Origin: Arcticibacter tournemirensis
Lineage (GTDB): Bacteria > Bacteroidota > Bacteroidia > Sphingobacteriales > Sphingobacteriaceae
NCBI RefSeq assembly: GCF_006716645.1
Contig: NZ_VFPL01000001.1
Coordinates: 1,054,001-1,118,000, forward strand
Length of the DNA: 64,000 nt
Direction of reading: 5' to 3'
This document shows positions 18,429-27,318 of this stretch, one piece after another. Numbering within the stretch: position 1 is the stretch's first letter; every line of letters begins with the position of its first letter. The notes beneath the pieces were generated by a model. That model ran no database searches and was not told the DNA's origin. It saw only the letters and a program-made list of their open reading frames with translations. A program made the translations under genes and the position numbers.

Positions 18429-19241
18429 TTAATTCTTTATCTGTAAGCTGTTTGTCAGTTTCACAAAGTCGTCTACTGTCAATCGCTCCGCCCGCAGGTC
18501 AAGCACGGGATCATCTCCCATTTTGTCTTTGCTGATCAAAGACGACAGGGCATTGCGGAGGGTTTTCCGGCGCTGATTGAAGCCCGCTTTTACTACCTTC
18601 CAAAAGAAAGCCTCGTCGCAGTCAAGCTTTTCAATCTCATTCCGGGTCAGGCGGATCACGGCAGACAGAACCTTAGGAGGCGGATTAAATACTCCGGCTT
18701 TCACTGTAAACAGGTATTCTACCTTGTAATAAGCCTGTACAAAAACGCTCAGGATCCCGTATTCCTTCGATCCCGCCTTTGCGGCACATCTCTCTGCAAC
18801 CTCCTTCTGGAACATGCCCACAACCTCTGGTATAATATTACGGTTATCGAGTATTTTAAATAGTATTTGTGATGAGATATTGTACGGGAAGTTTCCTATT
18901 ACGCCAACCTTGCCCGAAAAAGTTGCTGGAAAGTCTAATTTCAAAAAATCCCCGTTGATCAAACGGTCTCCCAGTGAAGCGTATTTCTTCTGAAGGAATT
19001 CAAAGGACTCCTCATCGATGTCGATCATATGGGTTTGGTACTCCGATTTTTTCAGAAGGAAGTCAGATAAAATACCCATCCCTGGCCCCACTTCTAATAC
19101 ATCACTGTACCGCCCTGCAGGCTTTAAGCTTTCTACAATTTTTAAAGCGATATTCTTATCGGTAAGGAAATGTTGTCCTAAGTGTTTCTTCGCACGAACC
19201 ATTCTGTATTTTTTAGCAGCGGGGATTGCAAACTTAGGCAA
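18429..19241 (-). CDS. rsmA: 16S rRNA (adenine1518/1519-N6)-dimethyltransferase
   Basis: KsgA-type methyltransferase that dimethylates two adjacent adenines near the 3' end of 16S rRNA during small-subunit maturation. Motifs are HLGQHFLTD, the SAM loop EVGPGMGILSDFL, the catalytic NFPY in GNFPYNISSQILFK, and FNPPPKVLSAVIRL. The longest reading has 270 residues; an internal ATG at 19202 (MVRAKKHLGQHFL) matches the usual family start and is equally plausible. A minus-strand TAnnTTTG element lies at 19265-19272. Confidence 0.96.
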   Translation of the reverse strand: MPKFAIPAAKKYRMVRAKKHLGQHFLTDKNIALKIVESLKPAGRYSDVLEVGPGMGILSDFLLKKSEYQTHMIDIDEESFEFLQKKYASLGDRLINGDFLKLDFPATFSGKVGVIGNFPYNISSQILFKILDNRNIIPEVVGMFQKEVAERCAAKAGSKEYGILSVFVQAYYKVEYLFTVKAGVFNPPPKVLSAVIRLTRNEIEKLDCDEAFFWKVVKAGFNQRRKTLRNALSSLISKDKMGDDPVLDLRAERLTVDDFVKLTNSLQIKN

Positions 19242-19264
19242 ATGCTTTTATATGTGAAATATAT

Positions 19265-19272
19265 CAAACCTA
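19265..19272 (-). promoter_or_regulatory. Candidate -7 element of rsmA
   Basis: Minus-strand TAGGTTTG, matching TAnnTTTG, 23 bases before the longest rsmA start and 62 before the internal ATG. Confidence 0.5.
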
Positions 19273-19462
19273 TATAGAGAAACAAATTATTTAACTTCTA
19301 ATCTAGTGCAAGCGCCCCAAAAGCGTTAATAAGTTAGAAGAAATAGGTACACTGAAAAGTATGGAATTGGTGGTAAGTCGCGACTATTGGAAATATGCCG
19401 TAAATATGCTAAGTTGTCCTACCCTATAATAGCGGATTGACAGGCAGTATCTCAACTTACTT

Positions 19463-20452
19463 ATGAAAAAAACAATTTCGGTGACATTATTCGCTTTAAT
19501 GTCTTTATCGGTACTTATGGCCCAAAACCAAGTTAAACCAAAGGTTTCTAATAGTCGCAATATCGATTTTATGGTTTCCGAATTACGAAGTCAGATCGAA
19601 AATAAATATTTTGACAAAGCCAAAGGGAGAATTCTTATTTCAAAACTTGACGAGATGTTAGTTAAACATTTATTGGATACTTCGTCACTCGAAAATGCGG
19701 CCGCAGCAATCACCGAGATGTTAAGGAAAGAAACGAATGACAAGCACTTTAATTTGGTTGTGCTTGATAAAAAACAGCAAGCGCAACAAGCAAAGAGCCA
19801 GGCGCAACATGTTGGTGGGGGAATCAGCGGGATCAAAGTGCTTGAAAGAAATATCGGATATTTAAAGTGGGATGCTTGTATAGATGGTGATTATTCACTC
19901 CAGAAGATAAAAAATGCGCTAACCTTTTTGGAAAACTGCTCCGCTTTAATAATCGATATCAGCGATAACCCTGGAGGCGGGGGGCAAAGTGGGGCTTATT
20001 TTAACTCGTTACTTTATTCATCCACCGCGTATCAAAAACTTTTAATAAAAAGGTGTACAGGGGATTCAGCCTGGCATCAAAGTGAAGTTGTTTACAATAA
20101 TAGTGAGTATAAAAAGTATCATAAGGTGCCAATCTACGTATTGATATCAAATCAAACGGCCTCAGCTGCGGAGTATTTTGCGCTAACGGTAAAAGAAACC
20201 AAAAGAGGTAAAGTCTTGGGTCAAACTAGCGCTGGAGCCGGAAATCCGGGATTTTGGAACATTTTCAGCTTGAGTGAATCTGAAACAAGCTTTTACATGT
20301 TCATCCCCTCGTGTCAAATAACGACAAAAAAAGGATTTTCTATAGAAGGTATTGGTGTTACACCTGATATTGAGCTTAAATCATCAGACAGGATAAAAGA
20401 AACATTGGAATATATACTGTCTAAGGGTCAATTAAAGAAAAACCCGAAATAA
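19463..20452 (+). CDS. Secreted S41-family peptidase
   Basis: A 329-residue exported protein (signal peptide MKKTISVTLFALMSLSVLMAQ). The S41 core shows LIIDISDNPGGGGQSGAYF and the nucleophile Ser234 in NQTASAAEYFAL. The usual C-terminal-processing Lys position reads GQTSAGAGNPG, so this looks like the tricorn/IRBP-type S41 branch, not a Ser-Lys CtpA. No PDZ domain is evident. The base composition appears more AT-rich than rsmA and pdxA on either side, which may mean later arrival. Substrate unknown. Confidence 0.82.
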   Translation: MKKTISVTLFALMSLSVLMAQNQVKPKVSNSRNIDFMVSELRSQIENKYFDKAKGRILISKLDEMLVKHLLDTSSLENAAAAITEMLRKETNDKHFNLVVLDKKQQAQQAKSQAQHVGGGISGIKVLERNIGYLKWDACIDGDYSLQKIKNALTFLENCSALIIDISDNPGGGGQSGAYFNSLLYSSTAYQKLLIKRCTGDSAWHQSEVVYNNSEYKKYHKVPIYVLISNQTASAAEYFALTVKETKRGKVLGQTSAGAGNPGFWNIFSLSESETSFYMFIPSCQITTKKGFSIEGIGVTPDIELKSSDRIKETLEYILSKGQLKKNPK

Positions 20453-20592
20453 GTATCCCTGCCTTCCATCTGCAGAGAAATGGCTTAACTGATGAAGTCG
20501 CTGAATTTACTGTCAGATACGATATGATAATTATTTACAAAATAGTTAATTTGCGAAAATTCTCTCACAGCGTAGTAGCAGAATAAATAGAT

Positions 20593-21648
20593 ATGAGTGA
20601 AAAAATCAAAATAGGTATTTCAATAGGCGACATTAACGGCATCGGTCTGGAAATCATATTAAAGACCCTTGCAGATAACCAGATATACGATTACTGTACT
20701 CCCATAGTGTATGGTACTACTAAGGTTGCATCTTTTTATAGGAAATCGCTGGCATTAGGTGATTTTAGCTTTAACGTGATCACCAGGCCCGACATGGCAA
20801 GTGCAAAACGTCCGAATATGATTAACTGCTGGGAAGAAGATGTAAAAATAGAGCCGGGTGTTGCTAATGGGACGGGGGGCAAATATGCTTTTATTTCTCT
20901 GGAACGCGCTGTAAACGACTTGCATGAGGGACAGCTTGATGCGCTTGTAACGGCGCCGATCAATAAACATAATATTCAAAGCGAGAGCTTTAACTTTCCC
21001 GGACACACCGAATATATCCAGCACAGAACAGGAGCGGCCGATTCTCTGATGTTTCTCGTAGGCGAAGACCTGAAAGTTGGCGTAGTTACCGGGCATGTTC
21101 CACTGGCCGACATCTCACGACATATCACCAAAGAAGCCATTGTGTCTAAGCTTCAGTTAATGAAGGAAAGTCTGAAAACCGATTTTTGGGTACAGAAGCC
21201 TAAAATTGCCGTGCTGGGGCTAAATCCCCATGCCAGCGATAATGGATTAATTGGCTCGGAGGAAAAAGAAATCATTATCCCCGCTATAGAAGACGCAAAC
21301 GAAAAAGGCATCTTTGCATTTGGCCCTTATGCTGCCGATGGGTTTTTTGGTAATAGCTCTCATAATCAGTTTGATGCAGTACTGGCTATGTATCACGACC
21401 AGGGACTAATTCCCTTCAAATACATTGAGTTTCATAATGGGGTGAACTTTACAGCAGGCCTGCCGGTAGTCAGAACATCGCCTGATCACGGAACGGGATA
21501 TGACATTGCCGGTAAAAACCTGGCTTCAGAAAATTCATTCAGAGAAGCGCTTTTTATGGCTGTAAAGATTGTTAAGCGCCGTCGTGAGACAGCCGAACTT
21601 ACTGCAAACCCTTTGAAGATCAGTAAACTTTCGAAGGACCGCGACTAA
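20593..21648 (+). CDS. pdxA: 4-hydroxythreonine-4-phosphate dehydrogenase
   Basis: A 351-residue cytoplasmic enzyme of pyridoxal phosphate synthesis that oxidises 4-phosphohydroxy-L-threonine. Family motifs are GISIGDINGIGLEII at the start, TAPINKHNI, FPGHTEYIQHRTG, LNPHASDNGLIGSEE, and AMYHDQGLIPFKYI with metal-binding histidines. The C-terminus has TSPDHGTGYDIAGK. In this phylum pdxA often lies near yceD-rpmF-fabH; here about 12 kb of other genes separates them. Confidence 0.96.
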   Translation: MSEKIKIGISIGDINGIGLEIILKTLADNQIYDYCTPIVYGTTKVASFYRKSLALGDFSFNVITRPDMASAKRPNMINCWEEDVKIEPGVANGTGGKYAFISLERAVNDLHEGQLDALVTAPINKHNIQSESFNFPGHTEYIQHRTGAADSLMFLVGEDLKVGVVTGHVPLADISRHITKEAIVSKLQLMKESLKTDFWVQKPKIAVLGLNPHASDNGLIGSEEKEIIIPAIEDANEKGIFAFGPYAADGFFGNSSHNQFDAVLAMYHDQGLIPFKYIEFHNGVNFTAGLPVVRTSPDHGTGYDIAGKNLASENSFREALFMAVKIVKRRRETAELTANPLKISKLSKDRD

Positions 21649-21664
21649 GGAGCAAGGATAGTAC

Positions 21665-21692
21665 TTGTTCCTCTGGAAAATCTCTACATTTG
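21665..21692 (+). promoter_or_regulatory. Promoter of the ECF sigma/FecR pair
   Basis: TTG at 21665-21667, a 17-bp spacer, then TACATTTG at 21685-21692, matching the Bacteroidota -33/-7 pattern. Transcription would start near 21699, so the sigma gene cannot begin at the in-frame TTG at 21665 and must use a later start. Confidence 0.65.
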
Positions 21693-21748
21693 CTAAATCG
21701 TTTTTAAGTTGTTCTCAGAATAATACGGGTACCGTTAATTTAAAAAGT

Positions 21749-22372
21749 GTGAAACAAGGGGCAGATTTTGGACAGGAATGGTCTGTTTTCATTCTTACAG
21801 AAAACGAGAAGGCCTATCACGAGTTGTATTCGCACTATTATCACTACCTCTCTTTTGTCGGATTTAAAAAGGGGGTGGATACAGTCAAGGTAAAGGACTG
21901 TATAAACGACCTTTTTCTTTATCTATGGGAAAATCGCGAAAGGCTGGTTCATGTTAAAGACCATCACAATTACATCGTAACGGCCTTTCTTCGAAAGCTT
22001 CTCCGTAAGGAGAATTTTAGCGAGGCGTATAGCATCGAAGAGTATGATCTCCCGGATTATACGGCAACACCCTCTGTTGAGACTCTGTACATCAGGCAGA
22101 ATGTCCGGGAGGACGTAAGCAGAGTGCTGAAAACCTATGTAGATCAGCTCCCCGAACGGCAGCGAACGATGATCTATCAAAAGTTTTATTTGGGATTGTC
22201 TTATAAGGAAATCTCCAATCTGAATGGGATTTCAGTGAACACTGTTTATAACACCATCTATAAAGCCGTAGACAAACTGAAGTTACTCATGGCTAAAGAG
22301 CACCTTAGTATGCTCTCGATTGCCGTTTCGGCGCTTTCATTATTTTTTTTATTTTTTTTTCAAAATCAGTAG
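21749..22372 (+). CDS. ECF RNA polymerase sigma factor (FecI-like)
   Basis: A protein of about 207 residues with region 2 (AYHELYSHYYHYLSFVG, DCINDLFLYLWENRERL) and region 4 (LPERQRTMIYQKFYLGLSYK, EISNLNGISVNTVYN). A hydrophobic tail (LSMLSIAVSALSLFFLFFF) is common in Bacteroidota SusC-linked sigma factors. The frame is open from a TTG at 21665, but a promoter lies inside that stretch, so the GTG at 21749 is preferred; no ATG fits. It precedes FecR, SusC and SusD and should direct their transcription when FecR is relieved. Confidence 0.85.
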   Translation: MKQGADFGQEWSVFILTENEKAYHELYSHYYHYLSFVGFKKGVDTVKVKDCINDLFLYLWENRERLVHVKDHHNYIVTAFLRKLLRKENFSEAYSIEEYDLPDYTATPSVETLYIRQNVREDVSRVLKTYVDQLPERQRTMIYQKFYLGLSYKEISNLNGISVNTVYNTIYKAVDKLKLLMAKEHLSMLSIAVSALSLFFLFFFQNQ

Positions 22373-22421
22373 TGAAAAAGGAAGGCATGCCGCTCTATTG
22401 TTGGATTAGCACTAACAGGGC

Positions 22422-23636
22422 ATGCCAGACAAAGACATCTCACATCTCATTCATGACGAAAGCTTTTTAAATTATTGCTTTTCCCGCAATGTAGACGATA
22501 TTCGTCACTGGGAGGAATGGCTTGTTGAGAATCCAGAGCATAGGAATGAAGTCGAAGATCTTAAGAGCCTGGTCATCCTGTTAGCCCACGAATCGAAGAT
22601 CACAGAATCTGAAGAGCAGTTTTCTTTATTGAAACAAAGAATATCTTCTGCCGGGGGCCGCACTGATGCGAAAAGCTTCAGGTTACGTTCGCTATTCGTA
22701 AAACTGTCGCTGGCGGCATCATTCCTGCTTATTTGTGCTGCAGGGATAGCGATTTACCAAAGCCGGCGAACAAGCACAACACTAAAGGTCAGTCAGCATA
22801 GTAAAACGGAGATCGGCCCCGGCGGTAATAAGGCTTTCCTTACGCTGGCAAACGGTAGAAAAATATCTCTTACAGATGCTGCTAATGGAGCAATAGCACA
22901 ACAGGCGGGTATAGTTATAACAAAGGCTGGCGACGGGAGGCTGATCTACTCTGTAGCTGATGCTGAACCTTCTCTGAAGGAAGTTGCTTATAATACAATT
23001 GAAACGCCGAGGGGTGGCCAATACGAAGTTCGCCTGCCCGATGGATCCACTGCATGGCTTAACGCAGCATCGTCCTTGAAATACCCTTTAAATTTTGAAG
23101 GGGCCGGTGAGCGTCGCGTGGAACTAAAGGGAGAGGGTTATTTTGAGGTGGCGAAAGATAAGGATCGTCCCTTTATAGTAAAAACAGGATACCAGGAGGT
23201 AATAGTACTGGGGACCCACTTTAATATTAAAGCTTACAGTGATGAACAGAACACCAGCACTACTCTGCTGGAGGGAAGTGTAATGGTGAGTGAAACCGGT
23301 TCCGGTCGGAGTAAGCTGCTCAGGCCTGGCCAGCAGTCTGATATTTTCAGTAATAACAGCGAAATCCACGTTTCTAATGTAAACCCTTCAGAAGTAATAG
23401 CCTGGAAAAGCGGCTACTTCATATTTGACAATCAGGATATCGCCAGTATAATGAGAGTTATAAGCCGGTGGTATGATGTTGATGTAGCGTATAATGGCTA
23501 TAATAAAGAGGAACGCTTCGGTGGTACGTTTTCCCGCTCGGCGAACCTTTCTGAAATATTGGAAAATCTGGAATCCCTGGGGAAAATTGATCTTAAAATA
23601 AAAGGAAGGAGGGTGATTATTTCAAACAAATACTAA
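22422..23636 (+). CDS. FecR-family anti-sigma factor
   Basis: A 404-residue inner-membrane protein. The N-terminal cytoplasmic part (HWEEWLVENPEHRNEVEDL) should hold the sigma factor. One membrane span lies near residues 90-106 (LSLAASFLLICAAGIAI). The periplasmic FecR domain has ETPRGGQYEVRLPDGSTAWL and GEGYFEVAKDKDRPFIV, and the C-terminus is a DUF4974-type domain (GGTFSRSANLSEILENLE). It should receive a signal from the SusC STN domain and free the sigma factor encoded 49 bp upstream. Confidence 0.92.
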   Translation: MPDKDISHLIHDESFLNYCFSRNVDDIRHWEEWLVENPEHRNEVEDLKSLVILLAHESKITESEEQFSLLKQRISSAGGRTDAKSFRLRSLFVKLSLAASFLLICAAGIAIYQSRRTSTTLKVSQHSKTEIGPGGNKAFLTLANGRKISLTDAANGAIAQQAGIVITKAGDGRLIYSVADAEPSLKEVAYNTIETPRGGQYEVRLPDGSTAWLNAASSLKYPLNFEGAGERRVELKGEGYFEVAKDKDRPFIVKTGYQEVIVLGTHFNIKAYSDEQNTSTTLLEGSVMVSETGSGRSKLLRPGQQSDIFSNNSEIHVSNVNPSEVIAWKSGYFIFDNQDIASIMRVISRWYDVDVAYNGYNKEERFGGTFSRSANLSEILENLESLGKIDLKIKGRRVIISNKY

Positions 23637-23866
23637 ACAAGCATTACTATGTGGATTGTAAGGAACTTACACGCTGCCTAACCTGTCAAGTTAACCATTA
23701 TTAGACATTAAATTATTATTCTGATGGAAAAAATAACATAAAGAATCGGAACGATTATCCAAAGATCCAGGAGCGTTTGGTCCCGCCCCTGGAGAACAGC
23801 TGAGCTGTATTAGGATAATTAATTAATTGCAACGAACAATCAATTTTAATTAAATCTAACATTCAA

Positions 23867-26800
23867 ATGTATAAAAAATTTACTGAACTGGTGTTCAGGA
23901 GTAGGCCTGGCATATTATCCAATATACTCTTAAAAATGAAACTAACCATTGTTATAGTATTGGCGGTTTTCCTGCAACTCGAGGCCTCAACAACGAGTGC
24001 GCAGAAAATAAGCTTGAAGGTTGAGAATGCGCCTTTAAAGAAAGTGGTGGCCTTGATAAGACAACAAACTGACTTTGATTTTCTTTACAATAATATCTCG
24101 CTGAAGGACTTGAAGCCTATAACGCTCAACGTTATTAATGAAGATCTGAGCAGCGTTTTAGAACAGTGTTTTGCCGGGCAGCCACTTAAATATACCATTA
24201 ATCGCAAAACGATACTTATAACCGGCAAGCCTGCAGCCCAGCCCGGCGACAGGAAAATAACAGGCCGCATTACCGATTCTAAGGGGCAGTCTTTGCCTGG
24301 AGCGAGTGTAACCGTTGTAGGAACGAACGTAAGTGCAACTACTGATGCCGATGGTCGTTATGAAATCCGTGCTTCCGACAAAGACGTTGTTTTAAGATTT
24401 ACGTTCATTGGTTTTAATACCGTAGAGGTAGAAGCTAAAGCCGGAAGCAAGAATATCTTCGACGTCGTTCTTGAGGAGAAGGTGAACATGTTAAATGAAC
24501 TGGTTGTAGTTGGATATGGCGAACAGCGGAAGATCAGTAATATAGGTTCACAATCCAGCCTGAAAATGAAGGATATAAAAACGCCTTCAGCCAGTTTATC
24601 TACGGTATTAGCGGGACGGCTTTCAGGAGTGGTTGCCGTTCAGCGTACAGGGGAACCAGGCAAGGACGGCGCTGATATCTGGATCCGGGGGATTTCTACT
24701 CCCAATTCGTCAAGCCCCCTGGTTCTTGTAGACGGGGTTGAGCGAGGCTTTAACGATATAGACCCTGAAGATATTGAATCTTTAACCGTACTTAAGGACG
24801 CGTCTGCCACTGCTGTATATGGCGTGAGAGGTGCCAACGGCGTTATCCTTATAAAAACGAAACCAGGAAAAATCGGCAAGCCAACGGTTAGTACCGACTA
24901 CTATGAATCAATTACGAGTTTTACCAAAAGAGTTGACCTCTCGAATGGTATTACCTATATGAACGCCGTGAATGAAGCCCTGGCAAACAGCGGCCAGCAA
25001 CCTAAATATTCGCAGTCGGTGGTGAACAACACGCTTAATAATGTCGATCCTTACTTATACCCAAATGTAAGCTGGCTCGACGAGATATTTAACGACTGGG
25101 GACATAACCGCCGTGCGAATGTGAATGTAAGAGGTGGTAGCGCTAATGCAAATTATTATGCATCGGTTAGCTACTACAATGAAACGGGCCTGATGAAGAC
25201 CGATAATATAGAGAACTATAACTCGAAGATTAACTTCAATCGTTATAACTTCACGACCAACCTTAATTTAAAGGTAACGGAGTCGACCTCTGTAGATATT
25301 GGAGCCCAGGGATATCTTGGAGAAGGAAACTATCCTGCGATATCTTCAGCTGACATCTATTCTGCGGCGATGGAAATTACGCCGGTAGACTATCCCAAGA
25401 TGTTCTACGTGAACGGCAAAGCATATGTGCCTGGGCTTAACCCAAATGGGGGCTACCGGAATCCTTATGCTGATGCTACCCGGAGAGGCTTCAGCAATCA
25501 GACGCGAAACCAGATCTATTCTAACCTGAGGGTAACGCAGGACTTAGGCGCCCTGACTCCCGGGTTGAAGCTTTCGGGTATGTTTGCTTACGACGTGTAT
25601 AATAATGTCAGCATCAATCAGGGTAAAAGAGAATCTACCTTTTATTTCGCCAACCGCGACGTTCCTTACGATCTTGACAATCAACCTATATTAGTCCAGA
25701 CCTATGCCGGCTCAGACGTTTTAGGATTCAGCCAGCGATCCGACGATAATAATAAAAAGACTTATCTCGAGGCTTCCCTTACATACGACAGATCCTTTGG
25801 CAAACATCGCGTTGGAGCGCTGGCGCTGTTTAATGAACAGAGCAGGCTTCTTTATCCGGTCGGGTCGCTCGAATCGTCTATCCCATACAGGATGATGGGA
25901 GTTGCCGGACGCGCTACTTACTCATGGGACGACCGTTATTTTGCCGAGTTTAATATCGGATACAATGGATCCGAGAACTTCGCTCCAAACAAACGCTTCG
26001 GAACGTTCCCCGCGTTTGGCATAGGATGGGTTCCTTCAAATGAAAAATTCTGGGAACCGCTGAAGAACGTAGTGTCATTCCTGAAAATCCGCTATACCGA
26101 TGGTAAGATAGGTAACAGCAATGTATCCGACCGACGCTTTATGTTCCTTGAGCAAATGGAGTATAATGGTGATTTCGGATATAACTGGGGAAGCAATAAC
26201 GGTAAAACCAGCGGTGTTAAGGTAAATAATAACGCTGTAAATATAGGTTGGGAAGAATCGCGCAAGCAGGACCTGGGCATTGACCTGAAGTTGATGAGAG
26301 ACGAACTGTCGATCATTTTCGACTTGTTTAAAGAACATCGCACCGACATTTTATTGAAAAGAAATGAATCCATCCCTTCGTTTTTGGGATATATGTCTGA
26401 TCCTTACGGCAACGTAGGCGTGGTGGATAATAAGGGCTTTGACTCGTCGCTGGAGTATAACAAACGCATCAGTGCGAACTGGTCGGTATCCGTTAGAGGA
26501 AACTTCACCTTTAATAAAGATAAATGGGTCGACAGCGACCAGCCGGATCAGCGTTATCCCTGGATGAATAAGGCCGGGAGTAATTTAAATGCCCGGAGGG
26601 GATATATTGCTGACGGTCTTTATTCGCAGGAAGAAGTTGATGATATCAGAAGGTGGGAATCTCTGAATTCGTCAGACAGGGCTGATATTCTGAGGCCATT
26701 TCCGGTGCAATTTGCCGAAGTAAAAGCAGGAGATATTAAATATAAAGATCTGAACGGCGACGGGAGGATAGATGCATACGACCAGTCGTATATCGGCAGG

Positions 26801-27307
26801 GGCGATGTTCCTAAAATGATCTATGGCTTCGGGTTTAATACCACCTATAAGCAATTCTCGCTGGGACTGTTGTTTCAGGGGGTAAAGGATGCCGACAGGA
26901 TGTTGAATGGTAATAGCATTAATCCCTTCAGAGGCGATGGTGGTGGCGGTAACCTGTTCTCAAATATTGACGACCGTTGGACGATCGATAACCCCGCTCA
27001 GGATGTATTCTATCCACGTCTGGCTTACGGTTCTGACCAGACCAGTAACATCAATAATTTCCAGACAAGTACCTGGTGGCAGAAAGACGTTAGTTTCTTA
27101 AGATTAAAGACAATGCAGATCTCCTATAATCTGCCTCAAAGATGGATTAAGCGGGCTAATCTTAAAAATGCTTCCGTTTATATGATGGGCACCAATCTCT
27201 TCACTTTAAGTAAATTCAAGTTGTGGGATCCGGAACTGAACACGAATAACGGGACAAAATATCCCAACATCTCAACTTACTCAATGGGAGTAAACTTCTC
27301 TTTTTAA
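23867..27307 (+). CDS. SusC-type TonB-dependent receptor with STN domain
   Basis: A 1146-residue outer-membrane transporter. Order: export signal (LTIVIVLAVFLQLEAST), STN signalling domain (about 45-125; LKVENAPLKKVVALIRQQ), CarboxypepD_reg-like domain (GRITDSKGQSLPGASVTVVG), plug with the SusC signature region (VVVGYGEQRK, VLVDGVERGFNDIDPEDIES), then the beta barrel ending in SMGVNFSF. With SusD it imports oligosaccharides using TonB energy. The STN domain marks it as a transducing receptor, which fits the sigma/FecR pair upstream. SusD follows after 11 bp. Confidence 0.95.
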   Translation: MYKKFTELVFRSRPGILSNILLKMKLTIVIVLAVFLQLEASTTSAQKISLKVENAPLKKVVALIRQQTDFDFLYNNISLKDLKPITLNVINEDLSSVLEQCFAGQPLKYTINRKTILITGKPAAQPGDRKITGRITDSKGQSLPGASVTVVGTNVSATTDADGRYEIRASDKDVVLRFTFIGFNTVEVEAKAGSKNIFDVVLEEKVNMLNELVVVGYGEQRKISNIGSQSSLKMKDIKTPSASLSTVLAGRLSGVVAVQRTGEPGKDGADIWIRGISTPNSSSPLVLVDGVERGFNDIDPEDIESLTVLKDASATAVYGVRGANGVILIKTKPGKIGKPTVSTDYYESITSFTKRVDLSNGITYMNAVNEALANSGQQPKYSQSVVNNTLNNVDPYLYPNVSWLDEIFNDWGHNRRANVNVRGGSANANYYASVSYYNETGLMKTDNIENYNSKINFNRYNFTTNLNLKVTESTSVDIGAQGYLGEGNYPAISSADIYSAAMEITPVDYPKMFYVNGKAYVPGLNPNGGYRNPYADATRRGFSNQTRNQIYSNLRVTQDLGALTPGLKLSGMFAYDVYNNVSINQGKRESTFYFANRDVPYDLDNQPILVQTYAGSDVLGFSQRSDDNNKKTYLEASLTYDRSFGKHRVGALALFNEQSRLLYPVGSLESSIPYRMMGVAGRATYSWDDRYFAEFNIGYNGSENFAPNKRFGTFPAFGIGWVPSNEKFWEPLKNVVSFLKIRYTDGKIGNSNVSDRRFMFLEQMEYNGDFGYNWGSNNGKTSGVKVNNNAVNIGWEESRKQDLGIDLKLMRDELSIIFDLFKEHRTDILLKRNESIPSFLGYMSDPYGNVGVVDNKGFDSSLEYNKRISANWSVSVRGNFTFNKDKWVDSDQPDQRYPWMNKAGSNLNARRGYIADGLYSQEEVDDIRRWESLNSSDRADILRPFPVQFAEVKAGDIKYKDLNGDGRIDAYDQSYIGRGDVPKMIYGFGFNTTYKQFSLGLLFQGVKDADRMLNGNSINPFRGDGGGGNLFSNIDDRWTIDNPAQDVFYPRLAYGSDQTSNINNFQTSTWWQKDVSFLRLKTMQISYNLPQRWIKRANLKNASVYMMGTNLFTLSKFKLWDPELNTNNGTKYPNISTYSMGVNFSF

Positions 27308-27318
27308 ATCAGATCATT

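Noticed and set aside
19463-20452. S41 peptidase with a lost catalytic Lys as a dead enzyme
   Set aside because: The tricorn/IRBP-type branch of S41 does not use the CtpA Lys; the nucleophile Ser234 is kept.
21665-21748. N-terminal extension of the sigma factor from the TTG at 21665
   Set aside because: A TTG-N17-TACATTTG promoter lies inside this stretch, so the transcript begins after it.
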